From positions 1 to 5,007 of the forward strand of contig DHWV01000103.1 of NCBI GenBank assembly GCA_002413355.1: a stretch of 5,007 nt of DNA, read 5' to 3'. The notes beneath the pieces were generated by a model. That model had not been told where the DNA came from, ran no database searches, and saw only the letters and a program-made list of their open reading frames with translations. Position 1 is the first letter of the stretch; each line of letters starts with the position of its first letter. The stretch is from Desulfobulbaceae bacterium UBA5173. Its GTDB lineage: Bacteria; Desulfobacterota; Desulfobulbia; Desulfobulbales; Desulfobulbaceae. The translations under genes and the position numbers were made by a program. Shown one piece after another: positions 1-4,223 of this stretch.

Positions 1-102
1 TTCAGCATAGTATCAAATGTGCTGCGCTGCCCCCCCCCCTGTTGACCGCCTGAAATCCTCATTGCTGAGACCCTGCACTGTTTCATCATATCTCATGTGC
101 AT
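1..102 (-). pseudogene. IS5-type (DDE_Tnp_4-like) transposase, N-terminal start, frame-disrupted and cut by the window edge
   Basis: Read on the minus strand from ATG at 102 (or ATG at 96), the protein begins MHMRYDETVQGLSNEDFRR and then STG. This resembles the usual start of IS5-family transposases with a DDE_Tnp_4 catalytic domain, where an RY..V..LSDE-F-RLTGV segment precedes the helix-turn-helix. The frame then runs through ten G residues (C10 on the plus strand, 30-39) and stops at TGA (13-15). The expected continuation, QRSTFDTML, is present one frame away at 29-3, so one G more or less than a multiple of three separates the halves. Either the gene is broken, or slippage at the G tract restores it, or the tract is mis-sequenced. 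The catalytic domain would lie left of the window. The family call rests on remembered similarity of this short segment. Confidence 0.6.
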
Positions 103-140
103 AGATTGCCATACGGGACACAACTTACGCAAGAGGTCTA
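103..140 (-). mobile_element. Probable terminal segment of the IS5-type element
   Basis: Between the transposase start and the IS3-type fragment lies a short stretch that, on the minus strand, begins GACCTCTTGCGTAAG (138-124). It resembles the GAGACC/AGACCT-type ends of several IS5 subgroups. It is preceded by TTA (141-139), which would suit the three-base TNA target of the IS1031-like subgroup. The IS3-type OrfA similarity stops close to this point, which supports an element boundary at about 138-141. The other end is outside the window, so inverted repeats and a target duplication cannot be tested here. Confidence 0.35.
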
Positions 141-252
141 ATATCGCGCTCACGTCATACGTGATGCCAAGGCTCCGTTCAACCTCGCGAATACTCAAAC
201 CGTCTTCCACAACTAACCGCACGGCTTCACGCTTAAAATCTGGATCGTACCT
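141..252 (-). pseudogene. IS3-family transposase OrfA fragment (N-terminal helix-turn-helix)
   Basis: The minus strand from 252 reads RYDPDFKREAVRLVVEDG and then LSIREVERSLGITYDV. This is the classic N-terminal helix-turn-helix start of IS3-family OrfA proteins, which bind the element ends. It is a remnant. An in-frame TGA (255-253) lies directly before the AGG codon, and no ATG is in frame, only GTG at 222. After the motif the reading frame runs into unrelated sequence belonging to the IS5-type element. No leucine zipper and no OrfB integrase are present. A likely history is insertion of the IS5-type element into an IS3-type orfA, followed by loss of the start region. The family assignment is firm; the exact ends are estimates. 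Confidence 0.7.
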
Positions 253-421
253 TCAATTGCCCGAAGACTGGAGACAGCAGCGGCTTCTTCAAGAAATGGT
301 CGGAACAGTAAGGCCTCTGCCTCATACCACCTTGTTGTTTTTTCGTAGTCTTTCCTTCTTTTTTCGTGTAAACAATAACTGCCTTTTCTGCTGAGGCGGT
401 GCCAAAACGGTACGTGTCGGC

Positions 422-436
422 CTTGCCGCAGGCAAG
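422..436. repeat. Short perfect inverted repeat upstream of pntAA
   Basis: CTTGCC (422-427) and GGCAAG (431-436) are exact reverse complements separated by GCA. They could form a 6-bp hairpin in RNA or serve as a dyad operator. No T-run follows, so an intrinsic terminator for upstream transcription is unlikely. The function is unknown. Confidence 0.35.
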
Positions 437-465
437 TTTGCATCAAAATTGTTGATAATTAACCA

Positions 466-470
466 GGGAG
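466..470 (+). promoter_or_regulatory. Ribosome binding site of pntAA
   Basis: GGGAG (within AGGGAG) lies six bases before the ATG at 477. This is good Shine-Dalgarno spacing and supports that start, from which the protein begins directly with the MRIAVIKE strand typical of the family. Confidence 0.75.
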
Positions 471-476
471 CTGCTT

Positions 477-1613
477 ATGCGAATTGCGGTTATAAAGGAA
501 AGCTATCCGGGCGAACGACGAGTTCCCCTGATTCCGGCGACAGCGGAAAAGCTGGTCAAGCTGGACGCGGAGCTACTGATTGAGTCCGGGCTGGGCCTGA
601 GTTGCCGGTTTACGGATGCAGAGTATGAAAAGGCCGGGGCTACAGTCAGCACCTCACGCCGCGAGCTGCTTCAGTCCGCCGACATGGTGCTCCGCCTGCG
701 CAAGCCGCCTGCGGACGAGATTGAGCTGATGAAAAAAGGTTGCATTCACGTCAGCTATCTTGATCCCTTCAATGAGGCAGAGCTGGTCGAGCTGCTGCGC
801 CGGGCAGGCATTTCGGCGGTCAGCTTGGAGATGATTCCGCGCAGCACTGTGGCCCAGAAGATGGACGTGCTGTCCTCGCAGGCCAACATCGGCGGCTATG
901 CGGCGGCGATCCTTGCCGCCGAGCATTTGGACAAGATTTTTCCCATGATGACTACGCCCGCAGGCACGATCAAACCCGCCAGGGTCTTTGTGATCGGGGT
1001 GGGTGTGGCGGGTTTGCAGGCCATCGCCACGGCCAAACGGCTTGGCGCGGTGGTTGAAGCCTTTGACACCCGGCCTGTGGTCGAGGAGCAAGTCAAATCG
1101 CTGGGCGCAAAGTTCGTCAAGATTGATCTTGGTGAAACCGGCCAGACCAAGGACGGCTATGCCAAGGCCCTCACGCCGGAACAGCTCGCCGTGCAGAAGG
1201 AGGGCATGGCTAAAGCCTGCGCCCGTGCTGACGTGGTCATCACCACGGCCCAGCTTTTTGGCCGCCGTGCACCGCGTTTGATCGATCAGAACATGTTGGC
1301 CGGGATGCGGCCCGGCTCGGTGCTGATTGACATGGCTGTGGAAAGCGGCGGCAACATTGAAGGTTCGGAGCTGGATACGATCATTGAGGTCAGCGGAGTG
1401 AAAGTCATTGGCTTCGGCAACCTGCCAGGCCGCTTCGCCGAGACTGCCAGCCAGATGTATTCCGCTAACATCGGCAACTTTGTCGAGCACTTCTGGGATA
1501 AGCAGGCTAAGGTCTTCCAGCTTAATCGTAACGATGAGATCATAAAAGGCGCGTTGATCACCCATGAGGGCGAAATCGTCAGCGAGATGTATAAAAGCAT
1601 CGCCAACAAGTAA
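477..1613 (+). CDS. pntAA: Proton-translocating NAD(P)+ transhydrogenase, alpha subunit part 1 (NAD(H)-binding domain I)
   Basis: This subunit binds NAD(H) on the cytoplasmic side and passes hydride to NADP+ bound by PntB, driven by proton flow through the membrane subunits. The 378-residue length matches the separate domain-I subunit of three-gene transhydrogenases such as that of Rhodospirillum rubrum. Residues 1 to about 137 form the AlaDh/PNT N-terminal domain, with KESYPGERRVPLIP at 7-20. The segment PRSTVAQKMDVLSSQAN (121-137) carries R122, Q127, D130 and S133, the counterparts of the conserved Arg-Gln-Asp-Ser residues that bind nicotinamide at the hydride-transfer site. The Rossmann fingerprint GVGVAG is at 174-179, followed by VVEAFDTRP (192-200). 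The mobile loop region is around 220-255. No membrane segment is present, as expected of the split form. Unlike the usual pntAA-pntAB-pntB order, a 398-base gap, a slipin gene and uppP separate it from its partners. It differs from alanine dehydrogenase by the VEAFDTRP segment and by its partners. Confidence 0.95.
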   Translation: MRIAVIKESYPGERRVPLIPATAEKLVKLDAELLIESGLGLSCRFTDAEYEKAGATVSTSRRELLQSADMVLRLRKPPADEIELMKKGCIHVSYLDPFNEAELVELLRRAGISAVSLEMIPRSTVAQKMDVLSSQANIGGYAAAILAAEHLDKIFPMMTTPAGTIKPARVFVIGVGVAGLQAIATAKRLGAVVEAFDTRPVVEEQVKSLGAKFVKIDLGETGQTKDGYAKALTPEQLAVQKEGMAKACARADVVITTAQLFGRRAPRLIDQNMLAGMRPGSVLIDMAVESGGNIEGSELDTIIEVSGVKVIGFGNLPGRFAETASQMYSANIGNFVEHFWDKQAKVFQLNRNDEIIKGALITHEGEIVSEMYKSIANK

Positions 1614-1729
1614 GGATGAGAGCCGCCGCCCTGTTCAAGAGTAGCTAATCCCAAGCCAAGCAACAAGGACTGCCCTTGTCCGGTTTCATGCTTTGTTGGT
1701 GAATCTACCACACCTCCCACCAAGACTCC

Positions 1730-1764
1730 CCATGCTCATGTGAGATGATCTCGCATGAGCATGG
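1730..1764. repeat. 35-base near-perfect palindrome formed by the first two array units
   Basis: The arms 1730-1746 and 1748-1764 are reverse complements around G1747, with a single non-Watson-Crick position (T1741 opposite G1754-side G1753, which would be a G-U pair in RNA). The outer arms are CCATGCTCATG and CATGAGCATGG and the inner arms are GAGAT and ATCTC. A stable hairpin or cruciform is possible. The lack of a downstream T-run argues against a standard intrinsic terminator, although the position about 115 bases after the pntAA stop would allow protection of the transcript 3' end. Confidence 0.7.
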
Positions 1765-1886
1765 AAGCCTGCCTTGCATGGACATGCTGGCTTGCTGGCA
1801 TGAGTGTGAAAATTTGCTGGCACACGTGTAGTGACCTTCATCTCATGGACGTGAAAAAAAATTTCATGAGTGTGCTGCTCTTTTTC
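1731..1886. repeat. Tandem array of degenerate 21-23-base units with a CATG-based 10-mer core
   Basis: A 10-base core recurs at 1731 (CATGCTCATG), 1754 (CATGAGCATG), 1777 (CATGGACATG), 1799 (CATGAGTGTG), 1821 (CACACGTGTA), 1844 (CATGGACGTG) and 1865 (CATGAGTGTG). The steps are 23, 23, 22, 22, 23 and 21 bases, and the approximate consensus is CATGRRYRTG. The 11-13-base spacers are mostly unlike each other, although TTGCTGG ends units 3 and 4. Possible degenerate upstream units at 1687 (CATGCTTTGT) and 1709 (CACACCTCCC) keep the same phase. The cores with CATG at both ends are palindromic except for the central two bases, and the repeat length is close to two helical turns. That pattern suits a row of protein-binding sites on one DNA face. 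The spacers are variable but far too short for CRISPR. The function is unknown; control of the slipin-uppP genes downstream is an inference. Confidence 0.7.
1850..1868 (+). repeat. A-rich hairpin within the array
   Basis: CGTGAAA (1850-1856) can pair with TTTCATG (1862-1868), including one G-U pair, across five A residues. It overlaps cores 6 and 7 of the array and may simply be a by-product of the core sequence plus the A8 tract at 1854-1861. Such A-tracts bend DNA. Confidence 0.3.
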
Positions 1887-1908
1887 GGCGATGGAGAAGC
1901 GGTAAAAT
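1880..1908 (+). promoter_or_regulatory. Weak candidate promoter for slipin-uppP
   Basis: TAAAAT (1903-1908) matches five of six bases of the sigma-70 -10 consensus. A T-rich stretch (CTTTTTC, 1880-1886) sits at -35 distance but matches TTGACA poorly, so any promoter here might need an activator. The adjacent repeat array would be well placed to bind one. An alternative, equally weak pair is TTGCTG (1940-1945) and TATTGT (1962-1967) with 16-base spacing. Confidence 0.25.
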
Positions 1909-1997
1909 GGATGAGGGGGGCGGAGTTCCAGCTTGCCTTTTGCTGAGGAAGCAGTAAATTCTATTGTATTCTGCGAGATACTTACTCATAAAGGCAC

Positions 1998-2002
1998 AGG
2001 AG
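1998..2002 (+). promoter_or_regulatory. Ribosome binding site deciding the slipin start
   Basis: AGGAG ends nine bases before ATG 2012. The open frame extends further upstream (a TTG-type start at 1964), but that position has no Shine-Dalgarno sequence, and starting at 2012 puts the hydrophobic anchor at the very N terminus, as in other slipins. Confidence 0.75.
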
Positions 2003-2011
2003 AGAATCCCC

Positions 2012-2791
2012 ATGGTACCTATCGTTGTTGCAATCGTTGTGGTTCTGCTGACAGGACTCCGTATTGCTCAAGAGTATGAGCGGGGAGTGGTCTTCCGGCT
2101 TGGCCGCTATGTTGGCCTGCGTGGGCCGGGACTGTACTGGGTTATGCCGCTTGGGATCGAACGGGTGGTGACGATTGACATCCGCACACGGACGATGTCT
2201 GCTGAGCAGCAGGAAACCATTACGCGGGACAGTGTCACGGTCAAGCTCAACGCCGTGCTCTGGTATCGAGTTACCGATGCAGCCAAGTCAGTTATTGAGG
2301 TTGCGGACGTAGCGACAGCGGTCTATCAGCTTGCCCTGACGAGCCTGCGCAACTCCATTGGCCAGCATGATCTCGACGAAGTGCTACAAGAGCGGGACAA
2401 AATCAATCACCTGCTGCATCAGAATCTTGTTGACTCCACCGCCTCATGGGGTGTGAAGGTAGAACGTTTTGAGATGAAGGATGTGGAGCTGCCTGAAGCG
2501 ATGCAGGAGGTGATGGCAATGCAGGCGCAGGCGATTCGCGAGAAGCGCGCCCGCATCATCAAAGCTGAGGCGGAGCTAGAAGCATCGAAGAAGCTTTCGG
2601 AAGCAGCCCAGCAGATGGCAAATAATCCTTTAGCACTCGAACTGCGACGGATGCAAATGCTGACAGAGGTTGGTGCAGAGAACAACAGCACTACCGTGAT
2701 GATGATCCCGGCTGATTTCGTGTCGCTTGCTAAGAATGTCAGCGAATACCTACACGACCGCAAGCCAAGTGCTGCGCCGCCCAAGGCATGA
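2012..2791 (+). CDS. Slipin / stomatin-like SPFH (band 7) membrane protein
   Basis: The product is a 259-residue membrane-anchored scaffold protein of the prokaryotic slipin group. Family members oligomerise at the cytoplasmic membrane and are linked to membrane microdomains and protein quality control. An N-terminal hydrophobic anchor (VPIVVAIVVVLLTGL, residues 2-16) is followed by the SPFH domain (about 20-180) with signature blocks ERGVVFRLGRY (23-33), GPGLYWVMP (38-46) and TRDSVTVKLNAVLWYRV (71-87). REKRARIIKAEAELEAS (176-192) matches the conserved start of the C-terminal coiled coil, and NPLALELRRMQMLTEV (205-220) and MMIPADF (230-236) close the domain as in stomatins. Slipin genes usually sit beside an nfeD-type protease/OB-fold gene; none is seen here. 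The next gene is uppP, 46 bases downstream on the same strand, so co-transcription is likely. Position inside the pnt locus is unusual. The family call is firm; the cellular role in this organism is unknown. Confidence 0.93.
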   Translation: MVPIVVAIVVVLLTGLRIAQEYERGVVFRLGRYVGLRGPGLYWVMPLGIERVVTIDIRTRTMSAEQQETITRDSVTVKLNAVLWYRVTDAAKSVIEVADVATAVYQLALTSLRNSIGQHDLDEVLQERDKINHLLHQNLVDSTASWGVKVERFEMKDVELPEAMQEVMAMQAQAIREKRARIIKAEAELEASKKLSEAAQQMANNPLALELRRMQMLTEVGAENNSTTVMMIPADFVSLAKNVSEYLHDRKPSAAPPKA

Positions 2792-2824
2792 AGTACAGCA
2801 AACTGGCTTTGAACACTATCAAAC

Positions 2825-2829
2825 AGGAG
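2825..2829 (+). promoter_or_regulatory. Ribosome binding site of uppP, favouring a TTG start
   Basis: AGGAG ends eight bases before TTG 2838 but fourteen before ATG 2844. The two starts are in the same frame and differ by two residues, so the spacing favours TTG with the protein beginning (M)PMTLTQ. The frame also opens further upstream, overlapping the slipin gene from 2727, but that extension has no family similarity. Confidence 0.6.
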
Positions 2830-2837
2830 CAACAGTC

Positions 2838-3611
2838 TTGCCCATGACCTTGACCCAATCAGCAGTGCTTGCAGTAATCGAAGGCTTGACAGAATTTCTG
2901 CCTGTGTCCTCAACCGGGCACATGATGCTTGCCTCTGCCGCGATGAAGATGCAGAAGAACGAATTTCTGAAGACCTTTGAAATAGTGGTTCAGCTCGGCG
3001 CGGTATTCGCCATCGTCCTGATCTACGCCAAGCAGTTCCTCAAAGGCATAAGCCTGCATCTCAAGCTGATCACAGCATTTCTGCCCACAGCTGTGATTGG
3101 CTTTCTGGCCTATGACAGCATTAATACCTTGCTCGACAAGCCTGCTGTTGCGGCGGTCTCGCTGATTGTTGGCGGAGTTGTTCTGATCCTTATTGACCGG
3201 CATGTGACGCAAAAGGATTCTGCAACGCCGACGCTGGAGATGATCTCTTATAAGAATGCTTTTCTCATCGGCCTGATTCAATGCGTGTCGATGATTCCTG
3301 GCGTGTCGCGGGCAGCGGCCACCATCATCGGCGGCATCTTCAATGGTTTGGACAAGAAGCAGGCCACCGAGTTCTCGTTTCTGCTGGCCGTGCCCACCAT
3401 GTGCGCCGCGACAGGCTACAAGTTGCTGAAAACGCCGCTCGCCTTTTCCGGTGCTGAAGTGCAGCTACTTCTGCTTGGTTCAGCAGTTGCTTTTGTCGTG
3501 GCCGGGATCACGGTGCTCGTCTTCCGCCGCCTGGTGGAACGCTACGGCTTCAAGCACTTTGGCTATTACAGAATAGCGGTCGGCCTGATCTTTCTCTTGA
3601 CCATGACCTGA
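2838..3611 (+). CDS. uppP: Undecaprenyl-diphosphatase (UppP/BacA family)
   Basis: The enzyme dephosphorylates undecaprenyl diphosphate at the outer face of the cytoplasmic membrane, regenerating the C55 carrier for peptidoglycan and other envelope polymers. Overexpression in the family gives bacitracin resistance. The length is 257 residues from TTG 2838, or 255 from ATG 2844, slightly shorter than the 273 of E. coli. Numbering from the ATG, the first signature VIEGLTEFLPVSSTGH (11-26) carries E13, E17, S22, S23 and H26. The second, MIPGVSRAAAT (150-160), carries the catalytic Arg (R156), S155 and T160. The usual second Ser of PGxSRSxxT is Ala here (A157). EFSFLLAVP (176-184) is also typical. 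Several hydrophobic helices follow (about 52-64, 75-90, 102-118, 205-227 and 240-254). It lies 46 bases after the slipin gene, probably in one transcript, and a 165-base repeat-bearing gap separates it from pntAB. Confidence 0.95.
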   Translation: MPMTLTQSAVLAVIEGLTEFLPVSSTGHMMLASAAMKMQKNEFLKTFEIVVQLGAVFAIVLIYAKQFLKGISLHLKLITAFLPTAVIGFLAYDSINTLLDKPAVAAVSLIVGGVVLILIDRHVTQKDSATPTLEMISYKNAFLIGLIQCVSMIPGVSRAAATIIGGIFNGLDKKQATEFSFLLAVPTMCAATGYKLLKTPLAFSGAEVQLLLLGSAVAFVVAGITVLVFRRLVERYGFKHFGYYRIAVGLIFLLTMT

Positions 3612-3648
3612 CGGACGCGCTGCCGGACTCAGTCCTGAAAAGGGATGA
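3603..3648 (+). repeat. Degenerate first unit of the 46-base repeat
   Basis: This stretch overlaps the 3' end of uppP. It holds a small hairpin GGAC-TCA-GTCC (3625-3635), then TGAAAA (3636-3641), which is one base off the 46-base register of the same string at 3683-3688, and leads into the first GCGATG. It looks like an eroded copy of the two units that follow, but the similarity is limited to the 3' half. Confidence 0.35.
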
Positions 3649-3746
3649 GCGATGCGGAGCAATCGGGTTGAGTATCCCGGAGTGAAAACTACGGGCGATG
3701 CAGTGGAGCTGGGTTGAGTAACCCAGGCAGAATTCTACGGGCGATG
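3649..3746 (+). repeat. 46-base tandem repeat with hairpins, two full units, before pntAB
   Basis: GCGATG recurs at 3649, 3695 and 3741, exactly 46 bases apart, defining two full units (3649-3694 and 3695-3740). Between them GGGTTGAGTA (3665-3674 and 3711-3720) and CTACGGGCGATG (3689-3700 and 3735-3746) are identical. Over the 36 bases starting at GGGTTG, 29 match. Each unit can fold into a hairpin. Unit 2 forms CTGGGTT-GAGT-AACCCAG (3709-3726, seven pairs, four-base loop). Unit 1 forms TCGGG-TTGAGTAT-CCCGG (3663-3680, including a T-G pair). The stem bases next to the GGG/CCC core differ yet still pair (C-G in one, T-A in the other), a hint of selection for structure. It could be a cis-acting RNA element, protein-binding sites or a dispersed intergenic repeat. 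I do not recognise the family. Confidence 0.7.
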
Positions 3747-3759
3747 AATTTACTGACAC

Positions 3760-3765
3760 AAGGAG
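3760..3765 (+). promoter_or_regulatory. Ribosome binding site of pntAB
   Basis: AAGGAG ends eleven bases before ATG 3777. The spacing is somewhat long but this is the only good Shine-Dalgarno sequence nearby. The in-frame ATG at 3744 lies within the edge of the repeat and has none. Confidence 0.6.
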
Positions 3766-3776
3766 ATCGAAACATA

Positions 3777-4223
3777 ATGCGCACACGAGAGGAATGCTCT
3801 GCGCGGCAGAGCACGAACAGGCTGCGTCAGGCAGTACGGACAGCATGTGCAGCCGGGCTGCTGCTGGCCATAGGAGCGGCGCAGGCAGACGCGGCCGCTG
3901 GCCATGCCGTCGCGCCAGTGGACTACTGGTCGCTGCTTTTTGTCTTTGCCTTGGCCACCTTCATCGGCTTAGGCATCATCCGCCGCGTGTCGCGGCTGCT
4001 GCACACGCCGCTGATGTCCATCACCAATGCGATCTCGGCTATTGCGGTAGTTGGCTCCATCCTTGTGGCTGGCTCGGACTATCCGACCCCCATCCGCATT
4101 CTCGGTGCAATTGCCCTGTTCGCCTCGATGACCAACATTGTCAGCGGCTTCCTAATTACCGACCGGATGCTCAAAATGTATAAGACGGACACGGCCAAAA
4201 AGACAGAAGGAGACGAGCCATGA
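3777..4223 (+). CDS. pntAB: NAD(P)+ transhydrogenase, alpha subunit part 2 (membrane domain)
   Basis: This small subunit supplies the alpha-side helices of the proton channel in three-gene transhydrogenases. It works with PntAA and PntB. The 148-residue product contains three predicted helices, about 50-68, 84-99 and 106-126. It also carries the family signatures LLHTPLMSITNAIS (74-87), where the HTPLM-TNAIS segment is highly conserved, and GFLITDRMLKMYK (124-136). Odd feature: ahead of the first helix is an Arg-rich start and a short hydrophobic stretch (TACAAGLLLAIGAAQADA, 22-39) that looks like a Sec signal peptide with an A-D-A cleavage site after residue 39. Alternatively it is the extra first helix found in longer alpha subunits such as E. 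coli PntA. Classic PntAB proteins are nearer 100-140 residues. The stop overlaps the pntB start (ATGA), indicating translational coupling. Open frame upstream to 3714 is repeat sequence, not protein. Confidence 0.93.
   Translation: MRTREECSARQSTNRLRQAVRTACAAGLLLAIGAAQADAAAGHAVAPVDYWSLLFVFALATFIGLGIIRRVSRLLHTPLMSITNAISAIAVVGSILVAGSDYPTPIRILGAIALFASMTNIVSGFLITDRMLKMYKTDTAKKTEGDEP
4207..4212 (+). promoter_or_regulatory. Ribosome binding site of pntB inside the end of pntAB
   Basis: AAGGAG lies seven bases before ATG 4220, close to ideal. The start codon shares four bases with the pntAB stop, so PntB can be translated both by re-initiation and independently, which keeps the two membrane subunits in step. 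Confidence 0.75.

Larger units (their letters stand above)
253..476. other. Gene-free upstream region of pntAA
   Basis: I see no credible gene here. The reading frames through it lack recognisable motifs. The region holds two copies of TTTTTTCGT (338-346 and 359-367, 21 bases apart), a perfect 6-base inverted repeat CTTGCC-GCA-GGCAAG (422-436), and an AT-rich near-palindrome GTTGATAATTAAC (451-463) just before the ribosome binding site of pntAA. The pntAA promoter should lie here or in the adjoining transposon debris. I could not find a -35/-10 pair with good spacing: the -10-like GATAAT (454-459) has no proper -35 at 16-18 bases. Confidence 0.5.
1614..2011. other. 398-base gap between pntAA and the slipin gene
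   Basis: No convincing gene lies here. A 63-codon open frame at 1755-1946 is rich in Cys and Trp, has no ribosome binding site, and runs through the repeat array, so I reject it. The first part holds a weak hairpin ACAAGG-ACTGC-CCTTGT (1663-1679) without a T-run. The middle is filled by the CATG-type array (described separately). The last 120 bases contain -10-like TAAAAT (1903-1908) and the slipin ribosome binding site. Termination of pntAA and an independent slipin promoter are both plausible in a gap this long. Confidence 0.6.

Noticed and set aside
13..222. 69-codon minus-strand open frame as one gene
   Set aside because: It is a chance join of an IS3 OrfA helix-turn-helix piece, an element edge and the first residues of an IS5-type transposase, ending out of frame after a G10 tract.
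213..446. 77-codon minus-strand open frame
   Set aside because: It overlaps the OrfA fragment in a different frame and shows no motif or ribosome binding site.
654..1565. 303-codon minus-strand open frame
   Set aside because: It lies wholly antisense to pntAA, is rich in His/Gln/Arg/Asp and has no family features: a codon-bias shadow.
1663..1679. Intrinsic terminator of pntAA
   Set aside because: The hairpin ACAAGG/CCTTGT is short and lacks a following T-run.
1731..1886. CRISPR array
   Set aside because: The repeated core is only about 10 bases and the spacers 11-13 bases, far below CRISPR dimensions; no cas genes are nearby.
1755..1946. 63-codon open frame (Cys/Trp-rich) between pntAA and the slipin gene
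   Set aside because: It crosses the repeat array, has no ribosome binding site and its composition is that of non-coding sequence.
2419..2913. 164-codon minus-strand open frame
   Set aside because: It is antisense to the slipin 3' half and uppP start, with low-complexity Ser/Ala-rich composition and no recognisable domain.
3649..3746. Mini-ykkC-type (guanidine-II) riboswitch, because of tandem hairpins and ACGG strings
   Set aside because: In that class ACGR lies in the hairpin loops. Here the loops are GAGT-like and ACGG lies outside the stems.
3714..3776. N-terminal extension of PntAB
   Set aside because: It translates the 46-base repeat and has no ribosome binding site; ATG 3777 does.
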